64,000 bases of DNA from Heliocidaris tuberculata (taxonomy: Eukaryota; Echinodermata; Echinoidea; Camarodonta; Echinometridae): NCBI GenBank assembly GCA_025618425.1, contig CM046845.1:32490277-32554276 (forward strand), given 5' to 3'. Shown one piece after another: positions 1 to 12,500 of the stretch. Made by a program: the position numbers and the translations under genes. The first letter of the stretch is position 1. The number at the start of each line of letters is the position of its first letter. The notes beneath the pieces were generated by a model. It made no database searches. It saw only the letters and a program-made list of their open reading frames with translations, and was not told the origin of the DNA.

Positions 1-694
1 CACTTTGTGATAAAGTGGTCTTCCAATAAAACCGAAAAAATAGAGTGCGTCACAGTTCTGGAGAAAGGGTGCAGTCGGGCCAATACTTTTATTGTTCCCT
101 ACAATAAAAGTAACGGGATACTACAAGCATTTTGGGGAGATAATGGGTACAGTTATATGTTCGCAAAAGCCTTTATAGTCAACAATTTGTAGTTACGAAG
201 TTTAAACCTATCATTAAATTGTGTGTTTTTTTATATATGTTTTTAAAATTCGAAGAACACTTTTAACTTCTAAACGCCCCATGAATATTCAAATGCATAT
301 AATTTTTCACCCCCCCCCCAAAAAAAAAAAAAAAAAAATTAATATGGGCTTTGGGATATCCGATATTATTATTCATGATCATAACAATAAAGCACTTACA
401 ATACACGGTTACAATTATTTACCGAGGTTTTCGTAAACGTTATATATATATATATAGAAAGCCTGAATGTTCGAATGACGTAAGTGTCATTTGATATTTT
501 GTTATACATCTACTATTAACAACAGATATTTCACTTTCTTTGACATATCTACAATGAGGATTCCAAAGCATATCTCAATACAATTACATTCTGATACATT
601 ACTCATGCACCACGATGCAGTGTAAGCTTTTTGAAGAAATTAGTAATCCCTTTAAATTACAAATACCACGGAAAAGAGTGCGAAAACCCGGGCG
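1..694. other. Intergenic, no gene seen
   Basis: AT-rich DNA. Short open frames have no recognisable family or splice context. A run of nine C followed by about 18 A lies near 310-338. Nothing else supportable was seen. Confidence 0.5.
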
Positions 695-1288
695 TTAAAG
701 GGAAATCCAACCTTAATAGCAAGTTGCTTTGAAAGAAAGAGGAAAAATCAGAGAAGCAGATTGGTGAAAGTTTGAACGAAATCGGACAAGCAATAAGAAA
801 GTTATGAATTTTTGAAAGTTGTAATCACTATGCTTATGGGAATTTCAAATTGGCCGAATAGACAATGTCACTGTGATGTAGCTGTGGACAACTCCCCCAT
901 TCGCTTTAACATACAAAATGATTAAAATGTCACTTTTTTTTCAAAATGTATTACTCAGTAGAATCTTTTCGTTCATGAAGACCTATAACAATATGCTATC
1001 TCCAATATATTTTGAGTACAGCCCCGAGGGTAAAAGCGCCTCGAACAAAACCGCAAATTAATGATATTTTTTGTGTACGACAAATGGGAGAGTTGTCCAC
1101 AAAAATGTCACAATTGACTCACCAAATTGCCAATTTGAGATTCGCATAGATGTAGTGATCTCATTTTTCAAACATCCATAACTTTCTTAGTCCTTGTCTG
1201 ATTTCTTTCAAACTTTCACCACCCTGTTTTTCTTATTTTTCTACTTTCACACAAATCATCTTATTACCAAGGTTGGATTGCCCTTTAA
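695..1288. mobile_element. TTAA-flanked foldback element (MITE-like), copy 1
   Basis: Both ends read TTAAAGGG(A/C)AATCCAACCT toward the inside, and TTAA lies at each edge (695-698 and 1285-1288). The two arms are diverged inverted repeats of each other. There is no ORF. A closely similar copy of almost the same length lies in reverse orientation at 44891-45479, and an interrupted one at 51350-53885. TTAA target sites are known for piggyBac and Kolobok superfamilies; which one mobilised this element cannot be told from the window. Confidence 0.8.
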
Positions 1289-1807
1289 AAAGAGTGATAT
1301 TATTTGTACTAAAGGACGTATTCATATGAACAATCTTTATCATTGAGATAAATATATATTATTCCATGGTTGTAAATGTTCACTGCGATAGTATTAATGC
1401 GAGGCTGATTGTTCCTTTTTATAATTTGAAAGACCGAAATAAGAGTTTTGAAATGCACATTTACTTAAAACATTTATCTATAAATTGATTAATGGGTGCT
1501 TCTGGAAAAATTATTTGAAATTATTCAAATACATATATCTCTATGAAATTACTTTAAAAAAAAAATGATAACATGAAGCTTTTCCAAAGTGAATGAATGT
1601 CACCACTATAATAGTTATTGGTGCTTTCATTGGTATTTATGCCTGTATATACCATGTATACTCAGTTATTATGCTGTATAATGAAAGGTCAAATGTGTAT
1701 TGTTTGAGTAGCTATACTGTCTTTTAGTAGTATTCTATGCAAATATTTATATATAATTTTTGTGGGGTTGATCCCAAGATCAACTCCTTACTTTGTTTAA
1801 GAGCTTT

Positions 1808-1810
<3 letters not shown>
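1289..1810. other. Intergenic, no gene seen
   Basis: AT-rich sequence without a supportable ORF, RNA or repeat. Confidence 0.45.
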
Positions 1811-1868
<58 letters not shown>

Positions 1869-2014
1869 AAGAAATGTTCATCGAACAACGCTGGTGGTCA
1901 CTCATAGTTGTTTTAGTGGAAGTCAGCCATCATTTTGTGTTTTTATACAGTCCTGATGAAGATCATTGATTGAAAGCTTGACAAGCTACGACCGTCTCAT
2001 AGTGTCATTTCTTT

Positions 2015-2109
<95 letters not shown>

Positions 2110-2229
2110 GGTACGAGACAAACTAATGGAGCATGGATGCTACTCGGAGTTTCACGCCTTAGGCAATATTCATTGCTCTGCGTAGACATTGAGCACTTTA
2201 CGCCAAGATAGACGAAACGAGAGAGAGAG

Positions 2230-2276
<47 letters not shown>

Positions 2277-2292
2277 TATATATATTTATTAA

Positions 2293-2330
<38 letters not shown>

Positions 2331-2412
2331 TATATATATATATATATATATCTATATCTAGGGGAGGACGTTAAAAAGTAATTGATGACCTTTCATCTAA
2401 ATTTATGTAAAT

Positions 2413-2467
<55 letters not shown>

Positions 2468-2538
2468 TTAATATATATTTCAATGATTTTAGAAATATGC
2501 AAAATCAGGTTTTGATGAATTGCATTTATTACGAGGAT

Positions 2539-2592
<54 letters not shown>
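1811..2592. repeat. Cluster of five (TA)n microsatellites
   Basis: Long TA runs occur at about 1811-1865, 2018-2105, 2234-2352, 2415-2475 and 2542-2592, separated by 60-150 bp of unique sequence. Open frames here encode only Tyr-Ile repeats and are not genes. A short GA tract (about 2219-2234) abuts the third run. Confidence 0.9.
1950..1993 (+). other. Hammerhead-like / Penelope-terminus-like motif (degenerate)
   Basis: CTGATGA at 1953-1959 is followed by a weak 4-bp stem with a 3-nt loop, then GAAA at 1972-1975 and a GCTT/AAGC stem, ending in TA. This is the order of conserved elements in a minimal type I hammerhead ribozyme. Stem I is only GTC/GAC with an extra base at the expected cleavage site, so activity is doubtful. 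Penelope-like elements are known to carry such motifs. It may be a decayed terminus or chance. Confidence 0.25.
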
Positions 2593-2596
<4 letters not shown>

Positions 2597-3252
2597 TCTT
2601 CTGTATTTTGTTTCGTTGCTGTAATGAGTTTATATTATTATTCAATATGTTTGTTATCAAACCGGGCCTTATGGAAGACCACCACTATTGTTGAAAATGC
2701 TACACTGTATCAGAAATAAATAAATGAACAAATAAATAAAAAGTCAATATACTTAATCTGCTGCTGCAATCATCTTTCGTAGTGAGACGCGGTTCCGTTT
2801 CGAATACAATGCGGATGTAAAGAATATCTAAAAGCAATTTTCATTATAATTTTCCCTCAACATTATTCTTTTTATCTTATATTTTATATAGATTCTAGTA
2901 GGCGCAGTGTTTCGAGAAATTGACATTCTTTTGATTGGTATAGTAAGTACACGTTAAAAAGTAAAAAGCATTTTCGGTATAATCTCCAACACATTGATGT
3001 TTAAAAATCGCGGCGAAATACACATAATTTGTCTTTAAAAAAAAACGCATTTCAATGACGTAGCTCGAGTTTTGTTCGACAGGAATTTTGAAGAGTGAAA
3101 ACAAATTGCGAAGAGCATCAGGGAATAAAATGATGTAGAGCCTACTAAGTAGTCAAAGTAATGAAAGGAATCATGAAATGACTCGAAAGAGATATCTTTC
3201 AAATTCTTTAAATTTATTATCACGAAACAAGAACAAAATGACATCCACTCAC
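2593..3252. other. Intergenic or possible intron, no gene recognised
   Basis: No recognisable exon. If the candidate minus-strand first exon at 3253-3338 is real, this would be its intron. Confidence 0.4.
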
Positions 3253-3338
3253 CTCGACTGACCAGAAAAGTTGAGAAAACTATGAAATCTTTCCGAGATG
3301 TTTTGCTGCGATGACTCTCTACCTTGGGATGACTGCAT
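3253..3338 (-). CDS. Candidate first coding exon of an unidentified minus-strand gene
   Basis: On the minus strand an ATG at 3338-3336 opens 28 codons plus 2 nt (starting M-Q-S-S-Q-G-R-E-S-S) that end at a strong donor GTGAGT just after 3253. A TATA box lies about 70 nt upstream. The peptide resembles no family I know and no second exon was found in 1-3252, so the gene may continue off the window or the frame may be chance. The exon could equally be non-coding 5 prime UTR. Confidence 0.22.
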
Positions 3339-3405
3339 CGAACCAATGAAGCAACGCAGATGACTCGATTTGCTTCCCGCACACTCACTTTTAAACTAAA
3401 AGGCC

Positions 3406-3413
3406 TATTTATA
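3406..3413 (-). promoter_or_regulatory. Candidate TATA box
   Basis: Minus-strand TATAAATA, within a CTATAAATAG context, predicts initiation around 3375-3380. A CCAAT sequence (plus strand, about 3528-3532) lies about 120 bp upstream, a usual spacing. The combination with a downstream exon-like frame and GTGAGT donor is more than a bare TATA match in AT-rich DNA, but remains unproven. Confidence 0.35.
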
Positions 3414-3859
3414 GACAGAGAGTCGGTCTGTTTGATCTGAAATATAAGATGACCCCAACCTGAGAAAAACCGCCAGATAACAAAAGAAGGTCCCGTGAAT
3501 CATCATTAAGATGAGGGCTTTGGTGGACCAATCAGGCTTGGCTTCCCACAACAATATTACAGGTGACCACCTTTGAAATATTTTGTTGACGTTTTATGGC
3601 CTACAGAATAGAGTTGTTTGGAAAGAGAGTAACTTGATGAGAGCGCCTGTCATCAACGTGCATGGTCTCTGGTAAATACAATCATGTCTAATCCTTATAA
3701 ATCAGTAATATGTCATTAAAGGTGACCGAGTAAGCTTAGGTGTCTTGTAATATGTTTAGCATCTCACCTTAAAAAAAAAAAAATGTTTTTATGAAGAGTG
3801 ATTTTGAGCCCACCCCCCCCCCCTCCCCATTGATTTTTCTCAACTATCCTTTCCCTGAA
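3414..3859. other. Intergenic, no gene seen
   Basis: Contains the possible CCAAT site near 3528 and a poly-C tract near 3811-3822. No ORF or RNA gene supportable. Confidence 0.45.
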
Positions 3860-4200
3860 TTGAACTGAATTAAATTGAATCGAATTGAATTTATTTCCAC
3901 ATCTCCATTTAAAAAACATTCATAAAACATTTCAAATATATCTACAAACAATACCATAATACAAACAAGTATACAAAGAAAAAAAGAATAAATGTAAATG
4001 TGGTGGAATCACACAGAGTTTGGTAAAAAACTTGTAAACATGATCCCATTTCACATGAAAACCAAAAATATACCAGAAAAAGGTAAAGAGAAATACAATA
4101 GAAAAAACGATTTAGCACAGAGAATTTTAAATTTGTATTAAAAAAAAAATCATAATATTCATAACAGTGTATGATATACAGACACCGTCATGACCGTCAT
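3860..4200 (-). repeat. Possible LINE 3 prime end remnant (minus strand)
   Basis: Read on the minus strand, a GTGGAAATAAATTCAATTC-type sequence ends in repeated ATTCA/ATTGA units at 3860-3895. Simple-repeat tails of this sort terminate CR1/I-type non-LTR retrotransposons. No reverse transcriptase coding sequence remains. Confidence 0.3.
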
Positions 4201-5862
4201 TGTAGGTCAACTGTTGAATGGGACGCCTTGAGAACGGCCCCTTGTAGATGTATTTGCTCAAGTGGGACAGTTGAAACAGAGTTGTTGTTGACGTAGGCTT
4301 TAAACTGAATGTAGTCCCTTTTCAACATTTGGTGAGGGGCAAGGATGAATAGATGATCAACAAAAGAAATAGAGTTCAGCAATCCGTTGTCCAAATATCA
4401 AGCTGGTCCAATCGATATCATTCTACGACCCTACTACTACTTTCTTTGCAAATGAAGAACGCTTACTGTTAACGTGTAAACATGACACCATCAGTCCCTG
4501 GACTTCTGCCTTGTATACATGTTATGCCAATAATTGAATATTATTCAAAATTAATGATTATGCAAAAACTGTTTTATTTCTGAAGTCAGTCGTTTTCAAA
4601 AAAAAAAAAAAATCCTATTGCTTTGATAATGGGATACTGAACTCCGCATTAGACGTGATATGGGTGTTCAATTCCTATTGTAAGGATACAAAGAAAACGA
4701 AGAAGTAGAAAAATACAAGTATAATGCTTTTTTATGAATGCATCATAAACTCTTACCGCATTTTATGTGGAACTTGCAGCCCGTGAGATTTGTTTTGTCG
4801 TGGGGGGGGGGGGGGGGGGGTGGTAGCATTGCTTCATGGTGGAACAGCTATTTATACGGGCCAACCAAAAGTCCACATTAATATAATACATCTACATGCA
4901 GACAATATTGACCACAGTGGTTGAATATGTCGTGACTTTATATAGGCTAATAACCTTTGGATTCCGTTTATCTGAAGCATTACTCACTGAAGGATTCAAC
5001 TCCCGAAAGTCAATGCATTTTTAACATACCCTTCCCACACAAAAGCTGACATGATTTTAATAATTGAAAAATATTTCGAAGTTCAGTATTACTGTGTATT
5101 CGATCGATTCTCGAAATAGAGGAACGCTCATATAGCATTGCAATTCAGTATTCTAAGTACTTTTTAGGCCCATTGTAAAAGGTACAAAAGCGTTTTTACG
5201 ATGTGGGTAATTGTTATTGTTGGTGTTGTTCAAAGGTTGCAGGAGGTATGGTACTCATATTCACCTCGTAACCTCTGTCGTGAATATTTCTTTTTTCGTA
5301 CAAACTTTATACCACGAAACGAATAGGAAGAAGCTGTGTGGAAGAAGAAAGTGTATACATGTAAGAGGAAGGAGGAAGATTCATAGAGTCATGAGATGGA
5401 AATGATTTAGAAAGAGAAGAATAAAGAGAATAAGTACCGGTACATGAGAATTGTACAGAATTAGAAGCAGAAGTAAAAATCTATAACGAAAAAGAAAACA
5501 AAACATGGCAGTCTACAACGAAGTGTGTAAAGACTGATTGTACCCCATATGATCTGAGGTTATACAGGATTATGGGGGAAATACTATGTATCTACCGTCT
5601 CGAAGCCTTAGATCTGTACAGTACTTGTGTTATCTACATCTTTTACTCTTGCATAACATTCTCCATCTTTCAGTTTTTTGCCTCTCCTTCAGCATTACAT
5701 TTTCAAATCATTTCTCTTTATGTTTGTGTTGTGGAGGTAGTATGGGGGTCACTTCTTTCGTTTTCATGTAAAGTTCAATATCATTGTGATATTTTATATA
5801 CAGTATCATGGCAAACTCAATACAGCTTTGTGCCAGAGGAGAGGTAATGATTTGTAAAATAT

Positions 5863-5867
<5 letters not shown>
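4201..5867. other. Intergenic, no gene seen
   Basis: Contains a run of about 20 G at 4802-4820 and purine-rich sequence around 5330-5500. Short open frames show no family, splice context or composition suggesting coding. Confidence 0.45.
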
Positions 5868-5911
<44 letters not shown>

Positions 5912-5955
5912 GGAGAGGGGGAGGAAGGGAGAGAGAGAGAGAGAGAGAGAGAGAT
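5868..5955. repeat. (GA)n microsatellite
   Basis: Two GA runs separated by a short G-rich stretch. The Arg-Glu-rich frame across it is low-complexity, not a gene. Confidence 0.9.
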
Positions 5956-7644
5956 GGAAACCCTGTCCTTATAACTCTATAATATCATTACAATCATATC
6001 ATCATCATCCATCATCATCATCATTATTAGGCTAAAGGCAAAAAAGGTGAAGGGTTCATGTAAATTGTTCTCTTCATCTATTTGTCATCTATTTGTAGTA
6101 TATTCTTCCCACATGAAAAAGCAATAATTGTTGAATTAACAATTAGCCTGAAATGTTTACGTGCTTCGTGGTGGCAAGGGAGGAACTGGATTTTTCCCTC
6201 CCCTTTCCCTTCAATTATTTTGAAGTCTGACTTTGTTTTTCCTAGATATACATCAAGTGACAAGTATGAAAAGCTATTACTACTCAATCTTTTATCAAGT
6301 CAATACATTGGTCCCTTTTGATTACACATGAAGCCTCAGCTGAGATACATTGATGAACACACAAAATAAAGACAAAAGAAAATCATTTGTGTACATGAAA
6401 AGATCAGTTTAATTTTTCGGTCTAATTCTTCTTTATACACAAACTATAACCCACAATATGCACTTTATGTAGCTCAGTATCAAAAAGTTAATCAGTCTGA
6501 CCTTTTTCTCTCCATCCTTCTATAATTCAATCACTTTGTCTCTCTATTCAGTGTATTAGAAGAAGCTTTAAAAACTATTTAAAAATCTGTAAAATCACTC
6601 CATAATTTTACATTAGCATGTCTGATGGGAACATGCAAATTCACATTAGGGAAAAATGGAACACAGCAAGCAAAGTGCAGAAGAATGTCTGAACTCGGCT
6701 TATACTTGTCTAGATGAAATACATTGTTTTCCCCTATTTTCATCTATTCCTAAAAATATTAACTGACTTATATAATGTGCTAATATAGCATTTCACTTAT
6801 TATGTGCAATCATTACAAGCAAAATATTTCCTCAAAACACAGCAAGTTAACAAAAAAATTTTAAAAAACCAAATAAATCATAATTCATCTCCATTGTTTA
6901 GTAACAATCAGAAAAAGCCTGGAAAATATATCTGTACTGTACACAGAGACAATCATTCAAGAAATTCAAATCAAAAGTAATTATGCTTTCAGTGAAATGT
7001 ACATTATTATGCACTTGCTTTGTACAAACTTGAGTAATCTGAAGGTTTGTTAGTGATTTGAGAAACAAAACCTCCCCTTTCTCCCCCCATCAACTTTTAA
7101 AAGATTTCACATTTCTGCAACATACACAGTAGCCTTAGGTATTTGTACATTTAATACATTGTCATACAGTATTCCTTTTGGTTATAATCAATATGTTCTG
7201 TAAATACTATATCCATATTTGTAGGTAAGAATCCTAGCATACAAAGTTCTACAGTGGATTAGTAAGAAAATACATGTACATCAGGTCCATGTGGCATCAT
7301 TTATGTTTTGTTTTTCATTTATAAACAACATATGAGAATGAATAAATGACAAGCTGTAAGTCTGAATGTTCTACTTATGACTATTCAAATAACATACATG
7401 GTTGCAAAGATTCATTTTTACTAAACTACATTTGAATCAGCTCATATTCACAAGCAGGTTCCATAAAACTTTCCACTGTACTTGATTTACACAAATGATA
7501 GTAATGTCAGGATAAGTTTGGTGGTGCACTTTGTTAATTCATGTGTTAACCTATGATATCATAAACTGATAAAGCAATGATTAATCACAACTGAGACTTA
7601 AAGAATGTGTTATCTAAATACAGAGAGGTGTGAATAATTACAAA

Positions 7645-7735
7645 ATAATAATAATAATAATAATTACATGTATGGATTCACATAGTGCCTAACATATCTT
7701 CAATGTCTCTCAGCACTTTACAGACATACAGTAAG
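7645..7735 (-). repeat. LINE 3 prime tail fragment (CR1/L2-like), minus strand
   Basis: On the minus strand, sequence resembling CTGTAAAGTGCTGAGAGACA runs into an ATT repeat. The same type of tail is seen at 43277-43400 (minus). The plus-strand LINE at 57270-57331 ends in a comparable GGCGCTATATAAAT plus ATT repeat. Confidence 0.5.
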
Positions 7736-8771
7736 AAAGGAGCATGTAATTGGAGGAGTACAGTATACATTCTTTCTTCTAAGGAAACATATTTCCCACA
7801 TTTGACATGTACAATACTACCTGTATTTTATTTAGTCTAATCAGAGACATGCTATAATATCTCTAGTATGTCCATGGTCTAATATCACTTTTCTCTGGCT
7901 ATAATACTCAGTGATTTTCATGTCAAGGGCCTAAAATCAGCAAGTTTTATTTTTTTTCAAATGATAAAATATACAAGTATAACATAGAAATGACATGAGA
8001 TATTAAGGTTGTATAAAGTCAACATAATTCTAATTTGGTGCCTACAATGTCTCCTCAATGCTTGTTCATCTGACTATTTAAATTGTACAAGTTTTCTCGA
8101 AAAATAACTAAATATATCAATTTCCCACCAAATTTTTGTTTTTTGTCAGTAATTACTGAACACACATTTTTCTCTCACTATTTACAAGACAGTATAATAA
8201 AAAAAAACTATTTGTGTAAAAAAAAAAATGACTAGATTGCAAATAAGCTGATCTTCAAAGTTAGGTCTGCAAAATCACTATGTACACTATATAGACAGCT
8301 CAAAACTTAATCTCTATCTCAAAGACACACATTAAATAATCATACACTCTAAAACCAGGCTCATTTACAATAAATTACGCATTCAAATAATGCACAGGTC
8401 AAACCTATCTCTAAATACCATGCAAAGGAAACAGAAAACATGACCACTGTGGACAGGTTGCCTGTAGTTTACAGAGAGAGGTTTTGGCCAATTTGACAGG
8501 CTTGACTCTACCTCAGAACTGTTATAACTTCAATTAAGAAGGTGATTCTTCATAATGGTTAAGTAAAACTATAAAAAGCAACTGCTATGTTAGTTCATGT
8601 CACCTAGAAAGTAAGTATATCCTACCACAAAGTATGTTCATTCAGATGAAGACTGTTTCTTGTTTACATACAAACATGTACATAGGGAAACGTATTCACA
8701 CATCACTTACAAATTCAAAAGTATCTTGATTCAAAACAGATAAATGGTATCCACAAGGAGCAGAGACAGTA

Positions 8772-8945
8772 CAGTGGAAACTCGCTATAAGAGCTTCGAT
8801 ATAACGAGATTCCTGATATAACAGGTCATTTAATTGGCCCCAGATCTTTAAGTTCTTTTGTTTTTTTACCCTGATATTTAAGATTTCTGATATAACAAGA
8901 TAATTTTCATGCTCCCAAGGTCCTCGTTATAGTAAGTTTCCACTG
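8772..8945. mobile_element. pogo/Tigger-like MITE, copy 1 (174 bp)
   Basis: Terminal inverted repeats begin CAGTGGAAAC and end GTTTCCACTG, with inner repeats of a GATATAACAAG type. It is flanked on both sides by TA, the target duplication of Tc1/mariner/pogo elements. No coding capacity. Related copies lie at 11065-11239 and 58800-59208. Confidence 0.75.
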
Positions 8946-9010
8946 TACATTCAAATGAGAATTTCCAAAACAATAGAGCGTACTTCATTTGCTAGCCAGA
9001 AAATGGATCT

Positions 9011-9253
9011 TTCTACTTTTGCAATGTAAGAGAATTTTGGACTGTATGCATCAGTAGTCTAAGACTTGATAGGAAATAGACTGGTTGGTACAGTGTTTGT
9101 CAAACTGTGCTCTGGGTACCAAGTCCTAATCCACTTTTGGAACCTATCAGAGAAGTTTGGACTGCACGCATCAGTGAATGGTGTTAGAATAGGCATGACA
9201 TGGACTGGTTCGTAGTGTTTTGACAGAATGAGCTCTGGGTACCAAGTCCCAAT
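9011..9253 (-). pseudogene. Two extra tandem copies of the TPX2 C-terminal coding segment
   Basis: Downstream of the TPX2 stop (TAG, 9256-9254) the terminal coding segment is repeated: copy 2 at about 9131-9253 (period 123 bp) and a more diverged copy 3 at about 9011-9130 (period 120 bp). Copy 2 keeps the TPX2 frame and re-encodes KHYEPVHVMP and TDACSPNFSDRFQK. Where the gene has TAG, copy 2 has TGG (Trp), so the frame runs 64 codons past the annotated stop to a TAG at 9061-9059. By homology it corresponds to the kinesin-5-binding tail of vertebrate TPX2. Probably 3 prime UTR sequence; a read-through product is possible. Confidence 0.75.
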
Positions 9254-9534
9254 CTACTTTTGGAACCTATCAGAGAAGTTTGGACTGCACGCATCAGTGA
9301 GTGGTCTTAGACTAGGCATGACATGGACTGGTTTGTAGTGTTTAATAGGCTGGGCTTTATGCACCATATCCTCGCGTCTCATCCTTTCCACCTCTCTTCT
9401 CTCCTCCTCCTCTTTGAGCTTCTCTTGCTGATGACGGCTCTCTCGTTCCTCTAGCTCCTTCTTAAGTTTCCACTGTTCAAATCCCTCGCGTTCCACGGCA
9501 CGACGGTCGGTGTTCAGGTTGAAGGCGTTGATCT
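9254..9534 (-). CDS. TPX2: TPX2 terminal coding exon 14 (aa 866-958)
   Basis: A long Glu/Arg coiled-coil-like helix (FEQWKLKKELEERE onward), then VHKAQPIKHYKPV and PLTDACSPNFSDRFQK, matching human LVHKANPIRKYQG and PLTVPVSPKFSTRF. The final part equals the kinesin-5-binding tail in vertebrates. TAG stop at 9256-9254; tandem copies of this end follow downstream. Confidence 0.96.
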
Positions 9535-12500
9535 CTGTGGTAACGCAAATAGAGATATTGTAATCGTTATGCCTTTCTTTGATCAATATGCACAAAAATG
9601 TAGCACTAGCAGTTGCCCAGTGAGCAGTGGCTTCAGCGGTTCTTGCCAGCAACACAACCCATTTGGTACTAACATGGATACTTCAGAAAACGAAATAGAC
9701 CAAATACAAAGGTCGACAGGAGCTAATGTAACAACGTAAAATAAATTGTCACAGAATCAAAGGAAACTGACAATGAATGTTCGAGAATACATATAAAATC
9801 ATATTTGCTAAATGAGTGACAAGCGTAAAGGACTATTTGAATATGAGGCAATAAACTTCATCAAAAGACTGCTGCTGCTGCAAACATAAAATGCATTTCT
9901 GCATCTTAGAACACATAGACCAGTGAGTACACACAGGGGCAATTGCTGCATACAGAGCTACACATTTTACCTTTTTACCCCCCAAAATATGCCCACTGCA
10001 GTCCATTTACATGTAATATTTTGCTGTGGTAATTTTATTGAGGTGGTTTACTGCATCAAGTGTGAATGGGTCTTCAAGTAGCACCCTGGATCTACCTTAC
10101 CTGTGAGAGGCTTGTTTGGTTTCTGAGGGACAAACGGTTCATTATAGACCACATCAGCTGGTTTGGCTTTGAATGCATTCGCCTTAGCTCTCTGCTCATT
10201 CAGTTCCTCCTCAAGCTGGATTGAAAAAACAACAACATTCAATTTGAGTAACATTATTGATTTCAATGCATAAACAACCATACAAAAATCCTACAGTAAT
10301 GCACATTATCTTACAAAGAATTGGAATCAAAACAAAGCCTACTGCATGTCAGCTAATGAGCACATGTGCTTTTCAACCAACCAACCCAAAACCCACATGG
10401 TGAGGAAAGGTCCACAGCCCTCTTATAAATTTCTTTGTTGAATGCCAAAAGGATGTTAATTCTATGATAAAGTATATGAATGCTCTTCAAGGTCTCAGCA
10501 AACAATGGCCATCAATCAGGATATATAGAAAGGTATTGTTATATTTTCGCAAGACCAAGCATTTTTTCAAATGTTACATACAGAGCAAGGTGTATATCGT
10601 CTGTTAAATGCCAGATGGACGTTAAATATGTGTAAAAGTACATACAGACCTTCTAGCTCTCAAAAGACAATATGACCATCAATCCAGGGCCCTGTTTCAT
10701 AAAGCTTGTTATCAATAACAACTGCAATAGATTTATGACAAATTTACTCACAGCCAATCAAATGCAAGGATTTCAGTAACTTTTATCAATTATTGTAACT
10801 GGTTATAGATAACAAGTTTTATGAAATAGATGTATAGCACTCTCCATGATCACTAACCTTCTTGCTCCATATCTCAGCCCTCTTAGCTCCTTTCTCTTCG
10901 TTACCCAGATGGAAAGGTTCAGGCTTGGTGACTGGTTTGATCTTCTTCTCAGGCATGGACACTGGTTCAAGGATCGGCTTAGCTTTGAATCGACGAGCCT
11001 GCAAGAGATTAATAGGAACATGATGATGATGATTTATTTTACCCGACTGCTAAGAAAGCAAGTGCAGTGGAACCTTGTTATAAAGAACACTGTTATAACA
11101 AACTCTCATTATAACAAGGTAATTTTACCAGTCCCACTTCTTTGTATTCTATTGTTTTTTAGCCCTGATATATCAAGGTTTTGATATGAAGAGGTAAGTT
11201 CCTTGGTCCCAAGGAGTCTGTTATAACGAGGTTCCACTGTACATGTTTGCAGATAAGCAATTAGTGGAGCTACAGCTCCAAGTCCTATATGAGGGACCTG
11301 GTAATTGTAATCATAAAATGCTTTTCAAAAGGGCACTGAAGCGTAGACTTGTTATCAATCCCACAACCTCTCAATTACGAGATCACCATTATACCACTTC
11401 GCAAGTTGAAAAATATTTGTTGTCACAATCCTTTATTAGAGGAGTTTGACTTTACATTTAAAAACCTTGGAGTATGCATACATTGGGCAATACACTTTGG
11501 TATTTCATGCTCGTTATTTTAAAAAATCAACTTGCAGGGTGAAAAACAAAAGGGTTGCATGTAATTTAGCTCTGGGAATCTCAAAATGAACTCTGGAAAG
11601 AAATATGAAAACATTGAAAAAACAAAAACGCTTGAAGGAAGTCTTACTTTTCTATAAAATTTTCGTTAAAAGTGCTCCAGCACAAAAAGAAGTCATTTTA
11701 TACTAACTTCAGATGCAACACTAAACAAAATAAATTTTCTTAATTAGTAGAGACCTACCTTTTCTTCTTCTTCATAGATCTCCTGGATCTTAGCTTCCTT
11801 GCGAGCTTGCATCTCTTTATCCCGCTGCTCAAAGGAGAAGGGTTGAATCTCCGTTGTCTTATGAGTGGTCTGAGGTTTGAATGGTACACCTACATGAAGG
11901 ATCGGCTTAGCATGGATGATGCGAGATTTGGGTTCCTGGTAAAATAAAAATGAAAAGGGATGGGAAATTATAAGGTGATGAACAGAACAAGTACTTGTAA
12001 TTAGGAAAGGGTATAGATTTGACTTGTTCACTGTCATCACATGGACTTGTATCATGAAGCAGGGGAAAAATGAAGAGGACAGCTGCACTGTTTTGAGACA
12101 TAGAATCAGGGTTAAAGTGGCATTAAACTGGTAGATTCTGAACAGAGCCATCTCACGGTTATTCCTCAATTAAGATTATAATTAGATATTATGAATAGTT
12201 GCATATTATTTTCAATTTTAACTAACCACTGGCTGGGAAAATAAGCAATTTTTAATTTCAAACTAGATCCAGGTCAATTACATTTGACTTGCAAATGTAG
12301 AAAATTGCATGCAAGTACATTTCAAGCTTCTACAAGGAAGAATGGTGCATGATGGGAAAATCAGATGCACACATATTTTCCAAATACTGTTAAGAGATGG
12401 CCCTATTCAAGAGGCTCAGTTTAAGGCAACTTTAATGCATTGCATACTTGGTTCTCATACCAAGTATGGGGACATTCAGAACAAAAATACCATGAGTGCA

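Larger units (their letters stand above)
5956..9010. other. TPX2 3 prime flank / possible long 3 prime UTR
   Basis: AT-rich, no convincing ORF, lying downstream of TPX2 on its transcribed strand. It contains a LINE-tail fragment (7645-7735) and a pogo-like MITE (8772-8945). The TPX2 polyadenylation site could not be fixed: several minus-strand AATAAA-like hexamers exist. Confidence 0.4.

Noticed and set aside
1966..2694. Open frames of repeated Tyr-Ile
   Set aside because: They are translations of TA microsatellites.
5808..6035. Arg-Glu repeat frame
   Set aside because: Translation of a GA microsatellite.
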